NCBI GenBank assembly: GCA_964507445.1
Contig: CAZDQF010000012.1
Location: forward strand, 92,747-156,746
Length of the DNA stretch: 64,000 bases
DNA from: GCA-2683135 sp964507445
GTDB taxonomy: Bacteria; Planctomycetota; GCA-002687715
Direction: 5' to 3'
Shown here: piece by piece, positions 50,275 through 58,290 of the stretch
How the letters are laid out: every line of letters starts with the position of its first letter
Numbering within the stretch: the stretch's first letter is position 1
Notes under the pieces: model-generated
The model's input: only the letters and a program-made list of their open reading frames with translations
What the model was told of the DNA's origin: nothing
Databases searched by the model: none
Position numbers and translations under genes: made by a program

Positions 50275-53200
50275 TCAGGTGTCGAACTCCAGGATGCGGG
50301 TCAGCCTGAAGCTGGAGCCGTTGGTGATATAGAACAGGCAGTCGATGCCAAGCCCCGGAGGAAGGCTGCCGGCCTGGAAGTCGTACCGGGCGGCACCGTT
50401 GGAATCCAGGGTCCCGAAGTAGGGCGAGATGCCTTGGAGGTTCACCCAGTTCGTCGGAGCGTCAGCCCCGAGACCGAAGAACGGGCCTGTGCCGTTGGAG
50501 TGGGTGAAGCTGAACATCTGTCCGTAGCTCCAGCCCGCGGCGCCCACACCGGCGTTGAGGATGACGGTCGCGCCGTTCCCGGGGAAGCTGCCCTCGTTGC
50601 CGCGGACATCCAGGATGTCACCGTGACCGCTGTTGCCGGCCACGAACCCCGAGTTGGCGTACCCCATGGTGCGGGTGGAGACGGCGCGCCAGTCTGCTCC
50701 GGTGTTGAGGTCGGTGCTGGCGGCGTCCCGTCCGATGGCCTGATCGCCGTCGGAAGAACGGAGCGCGGCGCCCGTGAAGTCGGCCCAGTGAGAGGGCATG
50801 CGGGGGTGGTTGTAGACCACGCCTCGGTCCTGCGCCGTGGTGCGCATGGCGTCCACGACGCGGCCCAGGTTGTCGTACAGCACGATGCTGTACTCGCGTT
50901 GGGATGCGAAGGGGATGTTGGTGGAGACCGGGATGTACACCCCGTTCCCCGGAAGCTCCGCGGGAGCGGAGGCCACGTCGCCGATGACCAGGTAGGTGTC
51001 GCCGACCATCAGGAAGTTCTCCGGGAAGGGCCTGACCACCGTGCGGCCACCGAACGCCAGGTCATCGCCGATGACCAGATACCAGTCCTTCAGGTTGGTG
51101 AACGCGGGGAAGCAGCCACCGAAAGGTGGCGGCAGGCAGAACTGGGACGAGCCGGAGTTGTAGAGCTCGATGTAATCGGGTCCGTCATCCACTTCGTTGA
51201 TCTTGATGTGGGTGTAGACACCGGCGGTGTCCGAGCCCCGCGGCCCGCTGCTGGTGTTCTCCAGCCCCGGGCTGCCGGCGGCCTGATCGGTCCAGTCCAT
51301 CCCGCCGTCCGAGTCCAGGCCCCAGATCCTCTCCACCGCGCCGGCGACGCCGGTGCTCTGGCTGCCGTCACGCACCACTTCACCGCGGAACGATCCACCC
51401 AGCTCTCCGTCGGAATAGGAGCCGCCGACGGAGGCGACATGGACCTCGTCAACGACGAACCCGTTGGGGTCCATGAGGGCCGCCGCGAAGTCGCCGCCGG
51501 AGGTCCCGATGTTGATGCTCAGGTTGATCTGGAGGGCGGTGGGAGGCAGCGGCAACGACTGTGAGGTTTCCACCAGGCAGATGGTCTGACCCGGGTTGAT
51601 GACGACGCTACCGAGCCCGGAGGTCTGGGTGGTCACGCCGTCCTTCCAGGAGAAGGTCCATCCCGTGAGGTCGATGGGAGCGTCGGTGAAGTTGTGGATC
51701 TCCGCGTAGTCCGGGTTACCGGAGGAGAGCTCCGTGATGAGGACCCGCTGGACCCCCGGCCCGGTGATCTCCGCGGCGCACACGGCGGCGAGGCAGTCGA
51801 TGCGACCGGCGCCGTAGGAGTTGTCCTTGGTCGGGGATGCGTCCGACGTGGGCTGCTCCGCGGTGGTCTGGATGATCCGGCACACCTGCTCCGGTGTGAG
51901 GGTCGGGTTGGCTTCGAGCACCAGGCACATGAGGCCGCCGAGATGCGGCGTCGCGCCAGAGGTGCCGCCGAAGGCGGTGGTGTAGAGCGCACCTCCAGTG
52001 AGGTAGTTGTTGGCCAGGGAAGTGCACGACGAGCCGGGCGCGCAGACGTCGGGCTTGATCAGTCCACCGGCGCCGCTGCAGCCCGCGGCCACCGGGTAGT
52101 CGTTGTACGGGGCGAAGGCCGTCGGGTACGGGGCCCCGTTGGTGAGGTCCGCGTCACACTGGCTCCAGGCAGAGGGACCGACTCCGGAACCGGCGGAGAT
52201 GGTCTCGTAGTTGGACCCGGAGGTCAGGTTGCCACAACCCATGACGGCGGAGATGTGGTTGTTGGTGCCCGTGGGCGCCGGCTGGTCCGGGTGGAGCCAC
52301 GGCGGGGGACAGTTGCCTGGTACAGACACGTTGAACGGTACCGGGTGGGCAGCGGAGGTGCCCTGGTTGCCGATGGAGTTGGCGTGAATCAGGCCGGCGG
52401 CAAGTTCGCTGCCAGCAGCGTCCCGGAAGGCGTTGTAGTCCGGCTGGGAGGGCCACTTCAGGGAGTAGGAAGACGCGATCACGTCAGCCCCTTCCATGAT
52501 GGCGTACTGGTAGGACTCCCACCACTCGCTCTCTGCCGCGCCCCAGAGCTTCAGCACCATGAAGGTGGCGTCCGGCGCCACCCCGGTGGCGGTGCCGGAA
52601 GTGCCGTCGCCGCAGACCAGACCCGCGACGCAGGTGCCGTGGCCGCGGAAGCTGATGTTCGTGGAGGTGGAGATCGGGTCGTTGTCGTTGCCGCTCTCGA
52701 AGTCCCAGCCGATGAAGTCATCAACGTAGCCGTTGCCGTCATCGTCGACGCCGTTGCCGGCGATCTCGTCGGGGTTGGTCCAGCGATTGTTCACCAGGTC
52801 CGGGTGGTTGTAGTTGGTGCCCGAGTCGATGATCGCAACGAGCACGCCCTGGCCGGTGTAGCCCTTGGCCCAGGCCTGATCTGCGTTGATCTTGGTGACG
52901 TTGGCGGTGGGGGTGCCGCCGCCGGAGTTGCTGCCGCCAGCAGCGACCGCTGCACCCATGTCCGGGACCTCTACGAACGCGCTGTCGAGGGTCTCCTCCG
53001 GTGAGAAGGTGCGGTCGTGGTTGATATAGAGAACACCCTGCATGGACGCCACGTCCTCGATCACCGCCCGGGTCGCTTCGAACGACAGGGCGTTGTTGAT
53101 CCACAGCTGCTTCTTCAGCTTGGCACGCCCGAAGTTGCGTTGTTCTTCGAGGAAGCTCCGGACCATGGCCTGGGATGCGTTGGCGTGGTCACGCAGCCTG

Positions 53201-53451
53201 TTGATGACGTAGGCGCGTCGGTCGGCCTTGCTCATGTTGCGCACGATGGGGAGCAACTCTCCGGTCGTCGGGAGACCGTCGAAGCGGGCGTATACGGGGA
53301 TGAGGTCGTTGGGTCCGGCGGTGCTCAGGCGCTTGGCCAGGAGAGAGGTGATGCCGCTGCCCCGTTGATCAAGTCCCCCCGACTGTGCTGCGAGCGGGAC
53401 CATGGAGATACAGACAAGAACAAGAATCAGTCTCGTGGTGGAAAGCCGCAT
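50275..53451 (-). CDS. Exported subtilisin-like (S8) protease with lamin-tail domains
   Basis: 1058 residues, AGGA 9 nt before ATG and a signal peptide (MRLSTTRLILVLVCISMVPLAAQ). An inhibitor-like propeptide (about 35-160) precedes the S8 domain with Asp in IIDSGTNYNHPDL (about 208), His in RGHGTCVAG (about 270), Asn in SIGNQG and Ser in GGTSGATPHLGG (about 497; usually GTSMATP). Two lamin-tail-like domains follow: VLITELSSGNPDYAEIHNF (about 570) and IKINEVDDGPDYIELYN (about 750). The last 120 residues are the shared C-terminal module. It is presumably secreted or surface attached and auto-processed. It may belong to a set of extracellular peptidases with the M14 and trypsin-like proteins here. 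Confidence 0.93.
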   Translation of the reverse strand: MRLSTTRLILVLVCISMVPLAAQSGGLDQRGSGITSLLAKRLSTAGPNDLIPVYARFDGLPTTGELLPIVRNMSKADRRAYVINRLRDHANASQAMVRSFLEEQRNFGRAKLKKQLWINNALSFEATRAVIEDVASMQGVLYINHDRTFSPEETLDSAFVEVPDMGAAVAAGGSNSGGGTPTANVTKINADQAWAKGYTGQGVLVAIIDSGTNYNHPDLVNNRWTNPDEIAGNGVDDDGNGYVDDFIGWDFESGNDNDPISTSTNISFRGHGTCVAGLVCGDGTSGTATGVAPDATFMVLKLWGAAESEWWESYQYAIMEGADVIASSYSLKWPSQPDYNAFRDAAGSELAAGLIHANSIGNQGTSAAHPVPFNVSVPGNCPPPWLHPDQPAPTGTNNHISAVMGCGNLTSGSNYETISAGSGVGPSAWSQCDADLTNGAPYPTAFAPYNDYPVAAGCSGAGGLIKPDVCAPGSSCTSLANNYLTGGALYTTAFGGTSGATPHLGGLMCLVLEANPTLTPEQVCRIIQTTAEQPTSDASPTKDNSYGAGRIDCLAAVCAAEITGPGVQRVLITELSSGNPDYAEIHNFTDAPIDLTGWTFSWKDGVTTQTSGLGSVVINPGQTICLVETSQSLPLPPTALQINLSINIGTSGGDFAAALMDPNGFVVDEVHVASVGGSYSDGELGGSFRGEVVRDGSQSTGVAGAVERIWGLDSDGGMDWTDQAAGSPGLENTSSGPRGSDTAGVYTHIKINEVDDGPDYIELYNSGSSQFCLPPPFGGCFPAFTNLKDWYLVIGDDLAFGGRTVVRPFPENFLMVGDTYLVIGDVASAPAELPGNGVYIPVSTNIPFASQREYSIVLYDNLGRVVDAMRTTAQDRGVVYNHPRMPSHWADFTGAALRSSDGDQAIGRDAASTDLNTGADWRAVSTRTMGYANSGFVAGNSGHGDILDVRGNEGSFPGNGATVILNAGVGAAGWSYGQMFSFTHSNGTGPFFGLGADAPTNWVNLQGISPYFGTLDSNGAARYDFQAGSLPPGLGIDCLFYITNGSSFRLTRILEFDT

Positions 53452-53607
53452 GGAGCTTTTCCTTTCGTCATCGGGAACTGGATAGAAGCCGAGGCGAACT
53501 CATGCTCTCGGCCGCGCCCTCACGCATTTGGGCGTGAAAGCAGGGCCTGTTCCCGAAGCGCTTCGTTTTCGTCCCGTTTTTTTCCGGAGTCCTTCCGGCC
53601 CCGGATC

Positions 53608-54135
53608 TCAGCGAGGGTCCCTGAGGCGTCGCTCGCAGCGCTCCAGCCAGCTGAGGAGGCTCTCCAGCTTGCTGGCGGCCAGGTCCAGGAGCAGGGTGAT
53701 GGAGAGGGGAGCGCCGTCCGCCTCGGCCTTGAGGGTGGCGGATCGGACCTCTTCCAGACGACCCCGAGCGGTCCGGCGTTCCTGGTGAATCACCGCCAGC
53801 GGGTCGTGATCCGGCAGGCGGACGGCGAGCATGAGCTTCATGAACACCTGATTCCTGAGGTCCAGGTCTGCTGGAGCAGCGTTCAACATCCAGTGATCCA
53901 GGGCCTCCCTCCCCGCCGGGGTGAGGGCGTAGACCTTTCTGTCGGGGCGTCGATCCTGGCCCACGTGACGGACCTCGGCCAATGCCTCCCGTCGGAGTCG
54001 ATCCAGGGTCGTGTAGACCTGCCCGGCGTTGAGCTTGGACTGGGGCACCAGCTCGTTCTCGTAGGCGCTTCGTAGCTCGTAGCCGTGGCGCGGCCCCTGA
54101 GAGAGGAGTCCGAGAATCGCGTGCTTGATGGTCAT
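53608..54135 (-). CDS. PadR-family transcriptional regulator
   Basis: 175 residues. The N-terminal winged helix (MTIKHAILGLLSQGPRHGYELRSAYENE...SKLNAGQVYTTLDRLRREALAEV, residues 1-65) with YALTPAGREAL is the PadR signature. The C-terminal helical dimerisation domain (90-175) identifies the Vir_act_alpha_C-type group. The ATG at 54135 has no Shine-Dalgarno; TATCTT lies 6 nt before it, so the transcript may be leaderless. The AT-rich palindromic stretch in front is a plausible self-operator. Divergently placed aroC may or may not be a target. Confidence 0.93.
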   Translation of the reverse strand: MTIKHAILGLLSQGPRHGYELRSAYENELVPQSKLNAGQVYTTLDRLRREALAEVRHVGQDRRPDRKVYALTPAGREALDHWMLNAAPADLDLRNQVFMKLMLAVRLPDHDPLAVIHQERRTARGRLEEVRSATLKAEADGAPLSITLLLDLAASKLESLLSWLERCERRLRDPR

Positions 54136-54141
54136 GGATAC

Positions 54142-54170
54142 AAGATATCTAAATTCTCAATATATATCTC
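54142..54170 (-). promoter_or_regulatory. AT-rich promoter/operator of padR
   Basis: The short stretch is about 80% AT in a GC-rich genome. It contains the candidate -10 TATCTT (54142-54147, minus strand) and AGATATCT with ATATATCT as imperfect inverted elements about 18 bp apart. This arrangement fits autoregulation by a dimeric PadR protein. Confidence 0.5.
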
Positions 54171-54199
54171 GCCGGGCGACCAAGAACCGCCGGGCGGTT

Positions 54200-54205
54200 T
54201 ACCCT
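54200..54205 (+). promoter_or_regulatory. Candidate -10 element (TACCCT) of aroC
   Basis: TACCCT is followed by 7 nt and the ATG at 54213, without a Shine-Dalgarno. The -35 region is GC-rich and weak. Confidence 0.45.
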
Positions 54206-54212
54206 GCCGCCC

Positions 54213-55292
54213 ATGTCCGGAAGCACGTTTGGCCGCTTGTTCCGTGTGACCACTGCCGGGGAGAGTCACGGACCCGGGAACGTCGCCATCGTCGATGGGG
54301 TCCCACCCGGGCTGCCTCTGACCGAGGAGGACCTTCAGCCGGACCTGGATCGTCGCCGGCCGGGGCAGTCCAGCATCGTCTCCCAGCGTCAGGAGTCCGA
54401 CACCGCGGAGCTCCTGTCCGGCGTCTTCGAGGGCCACACCACCGGCACCCCCATCGCGATCCTGATCCGGAACCGGGATCAGCGCTCCAAGGACTATGAC
54501 GACATCAAGGACCTCTACCGGCCCGGCCATGCGGACTTCACCCTCGATCGCAAGTTCGGTCGCCGCGACTGGCGGGGGGGTGGTCGTTCCAGCGCGCGAG
54601 AGACCTCCGTACGGGTCGCGGCCGGCGCCATCGCCAAGTCCCTCCTGCGGGCTCGATGGGGAGTGGAGATCGTCGGCTACGTGGTCCGGGTGGGGGACGT
54701 GTGCGCCGACGTCAGCGACCCATCGTCGGTGACCCTGGAGCAGGTGGAGTCTACGCCCGTGCGTTGTCCCGACCCGGCCGTGTCCAAACGTATGATCGAG
54801 GTGATCGAGCAGGTGCGGTCCGAGCGAGACTCCATCGGGGGGGTCGCGGAGGTGTGCGCCTCCGGAGTCCCGGCCGGCTGGGGTGAGCCGGTGTTCGACA
54901 AGCTGAAGGCTGATCTGGCCAAGTCCATGCTGTCGTTGCCGGCGGTGCTGGGCTTCGAGTACGGGGCGGGCTTTGCTGTCGCGAACGCGCGCGGCTCCGC
55001 CAACAACGACGCGTTCGTTCCCGACGGCGACGCCATCGTCACCAGGTCCAACCGCCACGGCGGCATGCTGGGAGGGATCTCCAGCGGCATGCCCATCGTG
55101 TTCCGTTGTGCCGTCAAGCCCACCAGCTCTCTCCCTCAACCGCAGGACACGGTCACCACGGACGGGGAGGCCACCACCGTCGAGACCAAGGGTCGCCATG
55201 ACCCTTGTCTCTTGCCGCGCTTTGTCCCCATGGCGGAGGCCATGACCGCGTTGGTCCTCGCCGATCACGGGCTCCGCCAGGAGGCCCGTTGA
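54213..55292 (+). CDS. aroC: Chorismate synthase
   Basis: 359 residues, normal length. It makes chorismate from EPSP with reduced FMN, the last step of the shikimate pathway. Conserved regions include TTAGESHGPG (residues 13-22), RRRPGQSS, GHTTGTPI, DYRPGHADFT-like DLYRPGHADFTLD, RGGGRSSARET and the C-terminal GRHDPCLLPRFVPMAEAM. No other aro genes are present. The next gene starts 3 nt after the stop, consistent with an operon. Confidence 0.97.
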   Translation: MSGSTFGRLFRVTTAGESHGPGNVAIVDGVPPGLPLTEEDLQPDLDRRRPGQSSIVSQRQESDTAELLSGVFEGHTTGTPIAILIRNRDQRSKDYDDIKDLYRPGHADFTLDRKFGRRDWRGGGRSSARETSVRVAAGAIAKSLLRARWGVEIVGYVVRVGDVCADVSDPSSVTLEQVESTPVRCPDPAVSKRMIEVIEQVRSERDSIGGVAEVCASGVPAGWGEPVFDKLKADLAKSMLSLPAVLGFEYGAGFAVANARGSANNDAFVPDGDAIVTRSNRHGGMLGGISSGMPIVFRCAVKPTSSLPQPQDTVTTDGEATTVETKGRHDPCLLPRFVPMAEAMTALVLADHGLRQEAR

Positions 55293-55294
55293 TC

Positions 55295-56383
55295 ATGAGC
55301 GCTGCCCGACCCGGTGGGTCGTCTCGTGGAAGCGCTTTCGGGTCGTGGGCGATCATCGTCGTCACGTTGTGCTGCGCGGTGTCTGGCTGCGCGGTGCGCG
55401 GCGCCGGCGAACGTGCCGCCCCGTTCAGGCTGGTGCCTGCCCCATCGCCGTCCCAGGCTTCGTTGCGTGGACTGTGTGCGGTCGATCGCGAGTTGGCTTG
55501 GAGTAGCGGGGCTGGCGGGGGGTATGGCAAGACGGTCGACGGTGGCGCTCACTGGTCCTTCAACGTCGTACCCGGGGCAGGCCACCTGGACTTCCGGGAC
55601 GTGGAAGCGATCGATGGCGACCGCGCCTGGTTGATGGCTGCTGGCCCCGGAGCGGCGTCCCGGATCTACCGCACGAACGACGGCGGCCGTAACTGGCGAT
55701 TGCAGTGGACCAATCCCCGACAGGAGGGGTTCCTCGATGGCATGGCCAGCTGGGATGCCGCGCGAGCCATGGCTTACGGGGACCCGGTGGACGGTCACCT
55801 GCAGGTGATGATCACCGCTGACGGTGGGCGCACGTGGGAGCGCGCGGACACCTCGCGGATGCCGCCGGCGCGGCAGGGTGAGGCCGGGTTCGCCGCCAGC
55901 GGCACGGGGATCAGGGTCGCGGCGCCGGCGACGGCGTGGATCGCGACGGGAGGTGCTGACGTCGCTCGCGTCTTCACCACCCATGACGGCGGCGCTTCCT
56001 GGACGGCGGTTGAGACCCCCTTGCGAGATCCGTCGCCGACCTCCGGCATCTTCTCCCTGGCGTTCCTGGATGCGTCCCATGGCGTGGCCGTGGGCGGCGA
56101 CTACACCAGACCCGGGCTTCGTCACGCCAACGCTGCGTGGACCGATGACGGTGGTCGTACGTGGCACCGTCCCCTTGTCCCCCCTGGCGGGTACCGGTCC
56201 GGCGTCAGCTGGATTCCGGAAACGGACACCTTGCTCTGTGTGGGCCCGGATGGCGCCGACATCTCCCGGGATGGTGGACGGAGCTGGGAGCCTTTTTCGT
56301 CGCCCGGGTATCACGCCGTCAGGTTGGTTGGCGGGGGTGGATTCGCGTCGGGTTCCGGGGGCCGTCTCGCCGTGATCAGGTGA
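55295..56383 (+). CDS. BNR-repeat beta-propeller lipoprotein (Ycf48-like)
   Basis: 362 residues. The N-terminus ends in a lipobox (VSGC), so a lipoprotein is likely. Six BNR-type motifs are visible: KTVDGGAHW, RTNDGGRNW, ITADGGRTW, TTHDGGASW, WTDDGGRTW and SRDGGRSW, each spaced as in a beta-propeller blade. It resembles the photosystem-assembly factor Ycf48 and related exported proteins described as oxidoreductase or sialidase-like, which mostly have no known substrate. It starts 3 nt after aroC and probably depends on translation from that mRNA. Confidence 0.85.
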   Translation: MSAARPGGSSRGSAFGSWAIIVVTLCCAVSGCAVRGAGERAAPFRLVPAPSPSQASLRGLCAVDRELAWSSGAGGGYGKTVDGGAHWSFNVVPGAGHLDFRDVEAIDGDRAWLMAAGPGAASRIYRTNDGGRNWRLQWTNPRQEGFLDGMASWDAARAMAYGDPVDGHLQVMITADGGRTWERADTSRMPPARQGEAGFAASGTGIRVAAPATAWIATGGADVARVFTTHDGGASWTAVETPLRDPSPTSGIFSLAFLDASHGVAVGGDYTRPGLRHANAAWTDDGGRTWHRPLVPPGGYRSGVSWIPETDTLLCVGPDGADISRDGGRSWEPFSSPGYHAVRLVGGGGFASGSGGRLAVIR

Positions 56384-56422
56384 GCGAGTGCCCTGAAGCC
56401 TCCGGTCGGTTAGAACGGGAGC

Positions 56423-57067
56423 ATGGCCAGGCCTGGGAAGATCGTTTGCGTGGGGCGCAACTACGCAGCCCACGCTGCCGAGATGGACGCCGAGCCGCCG
56501 GCGGAGCCGCTCCTCTTCCTGAAGCCTCCTACCGCGTATCTCGAAGGTGGCGGCGTCGTGACCCTGCCCTCCTGGTCCGACGACGTGCACCACGAGGTGG
56601 AGTTGGTGGTCCGCGTGGGTACGGAGTGCAAGGACCTGGACGCCGCCGACGCGGGGCGCTTCATCGACGGCTGGGGCGTCGGGGTGGACTTCACCGCGCG
56701 CGATGTCCAGGCGCGGGCCAAGGCCGAGGGTCACCCGTGGGCCGTGGCCAAGGGATTCGACGGCTCGGCGCCGGTCTCTCCGCTGCTGCCCATGGGATCC
56801 CTGGCCGACCTGGAAGACCTGGAGCTGGTGCTGGAGGTGGCCGGTGACGTGCGCCAGCGAGGGTCCACGGCGGGCATGCTCTGGAGCGTCTCCGAGCTGC
56901 TGGCCTTCGCCTCCAGCCGCTTCACCATGGAACCCGGTGACCTGCTCTTCACCGGGACTCCGGAGGGGGTCGGCCCGGTGGTCTCAGGGGAGCGGATCAT
57001 CGCCACGGCCGGCGCGGCCCGCCTGGAGGTCGCGGTCACCCGATGGTGGGTTTGGCCGCAACCCTAA
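56423..57067 (+). CDS. Fumarylacetoacetate hydrolase-family enzyme
   Basis: 214 residues, the single-domain length of FAHD1/YcgM-like acylpyruvases. Markers: KIVCVGRNYAAHAAEM, FLKPPTAY, HHEVELVVRVG with the metal-binding Glu pair, WGVGVDFTARDVQ, AKGFDGSAPV and FTGTPEGVGPV. The reaction is hydrolysis of an acylpyruvate or decarboxylation of oxaloacetate; the specific substrate is not evident. TAGAAC lies 6 nt before ATG, close to the leaderless pattern, although GGGAG also lies just in front of it. Confidence 0.9.
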   Translation: MARPGKIVCVGRNYAAHAAEMDAEPPAEPLLFLKPPTAYLEGGGVVTLPSWSDDVHHEVELVVRVGTECKDLDAADAGRFIDGWGVGVDFTARDVQARAKAEGHPWAVAKGFDGSAPVSPLLPMGSLADLEDLELVLEVAGDVRQRGSTAGMLWSVSELLAFASSRFTMEPGDLLFTGTPEGVGPVVSGERIIATAGAARLEVAVTRWWVWPQP

Positions 57068-57109
57068 ACTCATACAATAGGCCTCGGTTCATCAAACAGG
57101 AGTCGTACC

Positions 57110-58282
57110 ATGAAAACCGCGATAGCAGGCGTTTTGTCGTTGATCTTCAGCGGCGCCACGGGCGAGAAGGTCGCCGTATCGGACCTGGTCCACGAGTTGT
57201 CATCCAGGGACGTGGTGTTCCTCGGCGAGGAGCACGACAACACCGAAGGGCACCGTCTGCAGCTGCAGGTGGTCAAGGGACTGCATGGGGCACGACCGGA
57301 TCTGGTGATCTCCCTGGAGATGTTCGAGCGCGACGTGCAGGGGGTGCTGGACGATTATCTCCGTGGTCGGATCGACGAGGCCACCTTCCTCGAGCACAGT
57401 CGTCCGTGGAACAACTACGCCGGGCACTACCGACCCGTTGTCGAGTATGCGCGGGAGCACGGCCTTGACGTGATCGCTGGGAATGCGCCGCGGCGTTCCG
57501 CTCGCAAGGTGGCCCAGGGAGGGGGCGACCCGTCCGCTCACGTCGCCCGTTCCACCACCGCTTCCAAGGACCGCTATTGGGAGCTGTTCAAGGACGCCAT
57601 GAAGGACCACCCGGGGGAGGTCCCGGAGAAGGCCCTGGAGCGGATGTACGCCGCGCAATGCATGAAGGACGACACCATGGCGGAGTCCATCGCGGACTAC
57701 CTGCAGGGTCGTCCCCACCGCAAGCCCATGGTGGTCCACCTGTGCGGCAAGTTCCACTCAGACTACGGGCTGGGAACCGTGGCCCGGCTGCTCCGTCGCA
57801 GGCCGCTCACGTCCGTGGGCGTGGTCACCATGGTCTCTGCCGAGGACGTCAAGAAGGTGGAGGTGAAGGAGCACCTGGACAAGGGGCACTTCGTGTTCGT
57901 GGTCAAGGCCGAGAAGAAACCGGAGTCCAGGCCGGAGTCGGAGACCGAGACGGATGCGAGCGCTGATACCGCGACCAAGGCGGCGGACAAGCCCGACGCC
58001 AAGGGGCCGGGAGAGCCGGCGGCCCTGGGGATCATGCCCGACTACGACAGTGATCTATCAGGGGTCCTGGTAGGTGGAGTCAGCGAGGACGGTGCCGCGG
58101 AGAAGGCGGGGATCCTGATCGGTGACCTGATCACCAAGATCGCCGACGAGAGCCTCGAGAACCTGGAAGACTACATGGACGTCATGAGCGGCCTTCGCGC
58201 CGGGCAAACGGTCAAGGTGACCGTCAAGCGCAAGGGTGAGGACAAGACGTTCGATGTGAAGCTCGGCGTGCGCCGACGGTAG
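57110..58282 (+). CDS. ChaN-like haem-binding-family protein fused to a PDZ domain
   Basis: 390 residues. The N-terminus (MKTAIAGVLSLIFSG) is a short export signal. Residues 20-265 resemble the ChaN/DUF399 family (VVFLGEEHDNTEGHR, LEMFERDVQGVLDDYL, HSRPWNNYAGHYRPVV, MVVHLCGKFHSDYGLG), whose known member is an iron-regulated haem-binding lipoprotein. A charged Glu/Asp/Lys linker (about 272-305) leads to a PDZ domain (about 306-388: GVLVGGVSEDGAAEKAG, LITKIADESLENLEDYM). PDZ fusion suggests docking to a partner. AGGAG lies 6 nt upstream. alaS begins 8 bp after the stop. Confidence 0.86.
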   Translation: MKTAIAGVLSLIFSGATGEKVAVSDLVHELSSRDVVFLGEEHDNTEGHRLQLQVVKGLHGARPDLVISLEMFERDVQGVLDDYLRGRIDEATFLEHSRPWNNYAGHYRPVVEYAREHGLDVIAGNAPRRSARKVAQGGGDPSAHVARSTTASKDRYWELFKDAMKDHPGEVPEKALERMYAAQCMKDDTMAESIADYLQGRPHRKPMVVHLCGKFHSDYGLGTVARLLRRRPLTSVGVVTMVSAEDVKKVEVKEHLDKGHFVFVVKAEKKPESRPESETETDASADTATKAADKPDAKGPGEPAALGIMPDYDSDLSGVLVGGVSEDGAAEKAGILIGDLITKIADESLENLEDYMDVMSGLRAGQTVKVTVKRKGEDKTFDVKLGVRRR

Positions 58283-58290
58283 GACAACCC

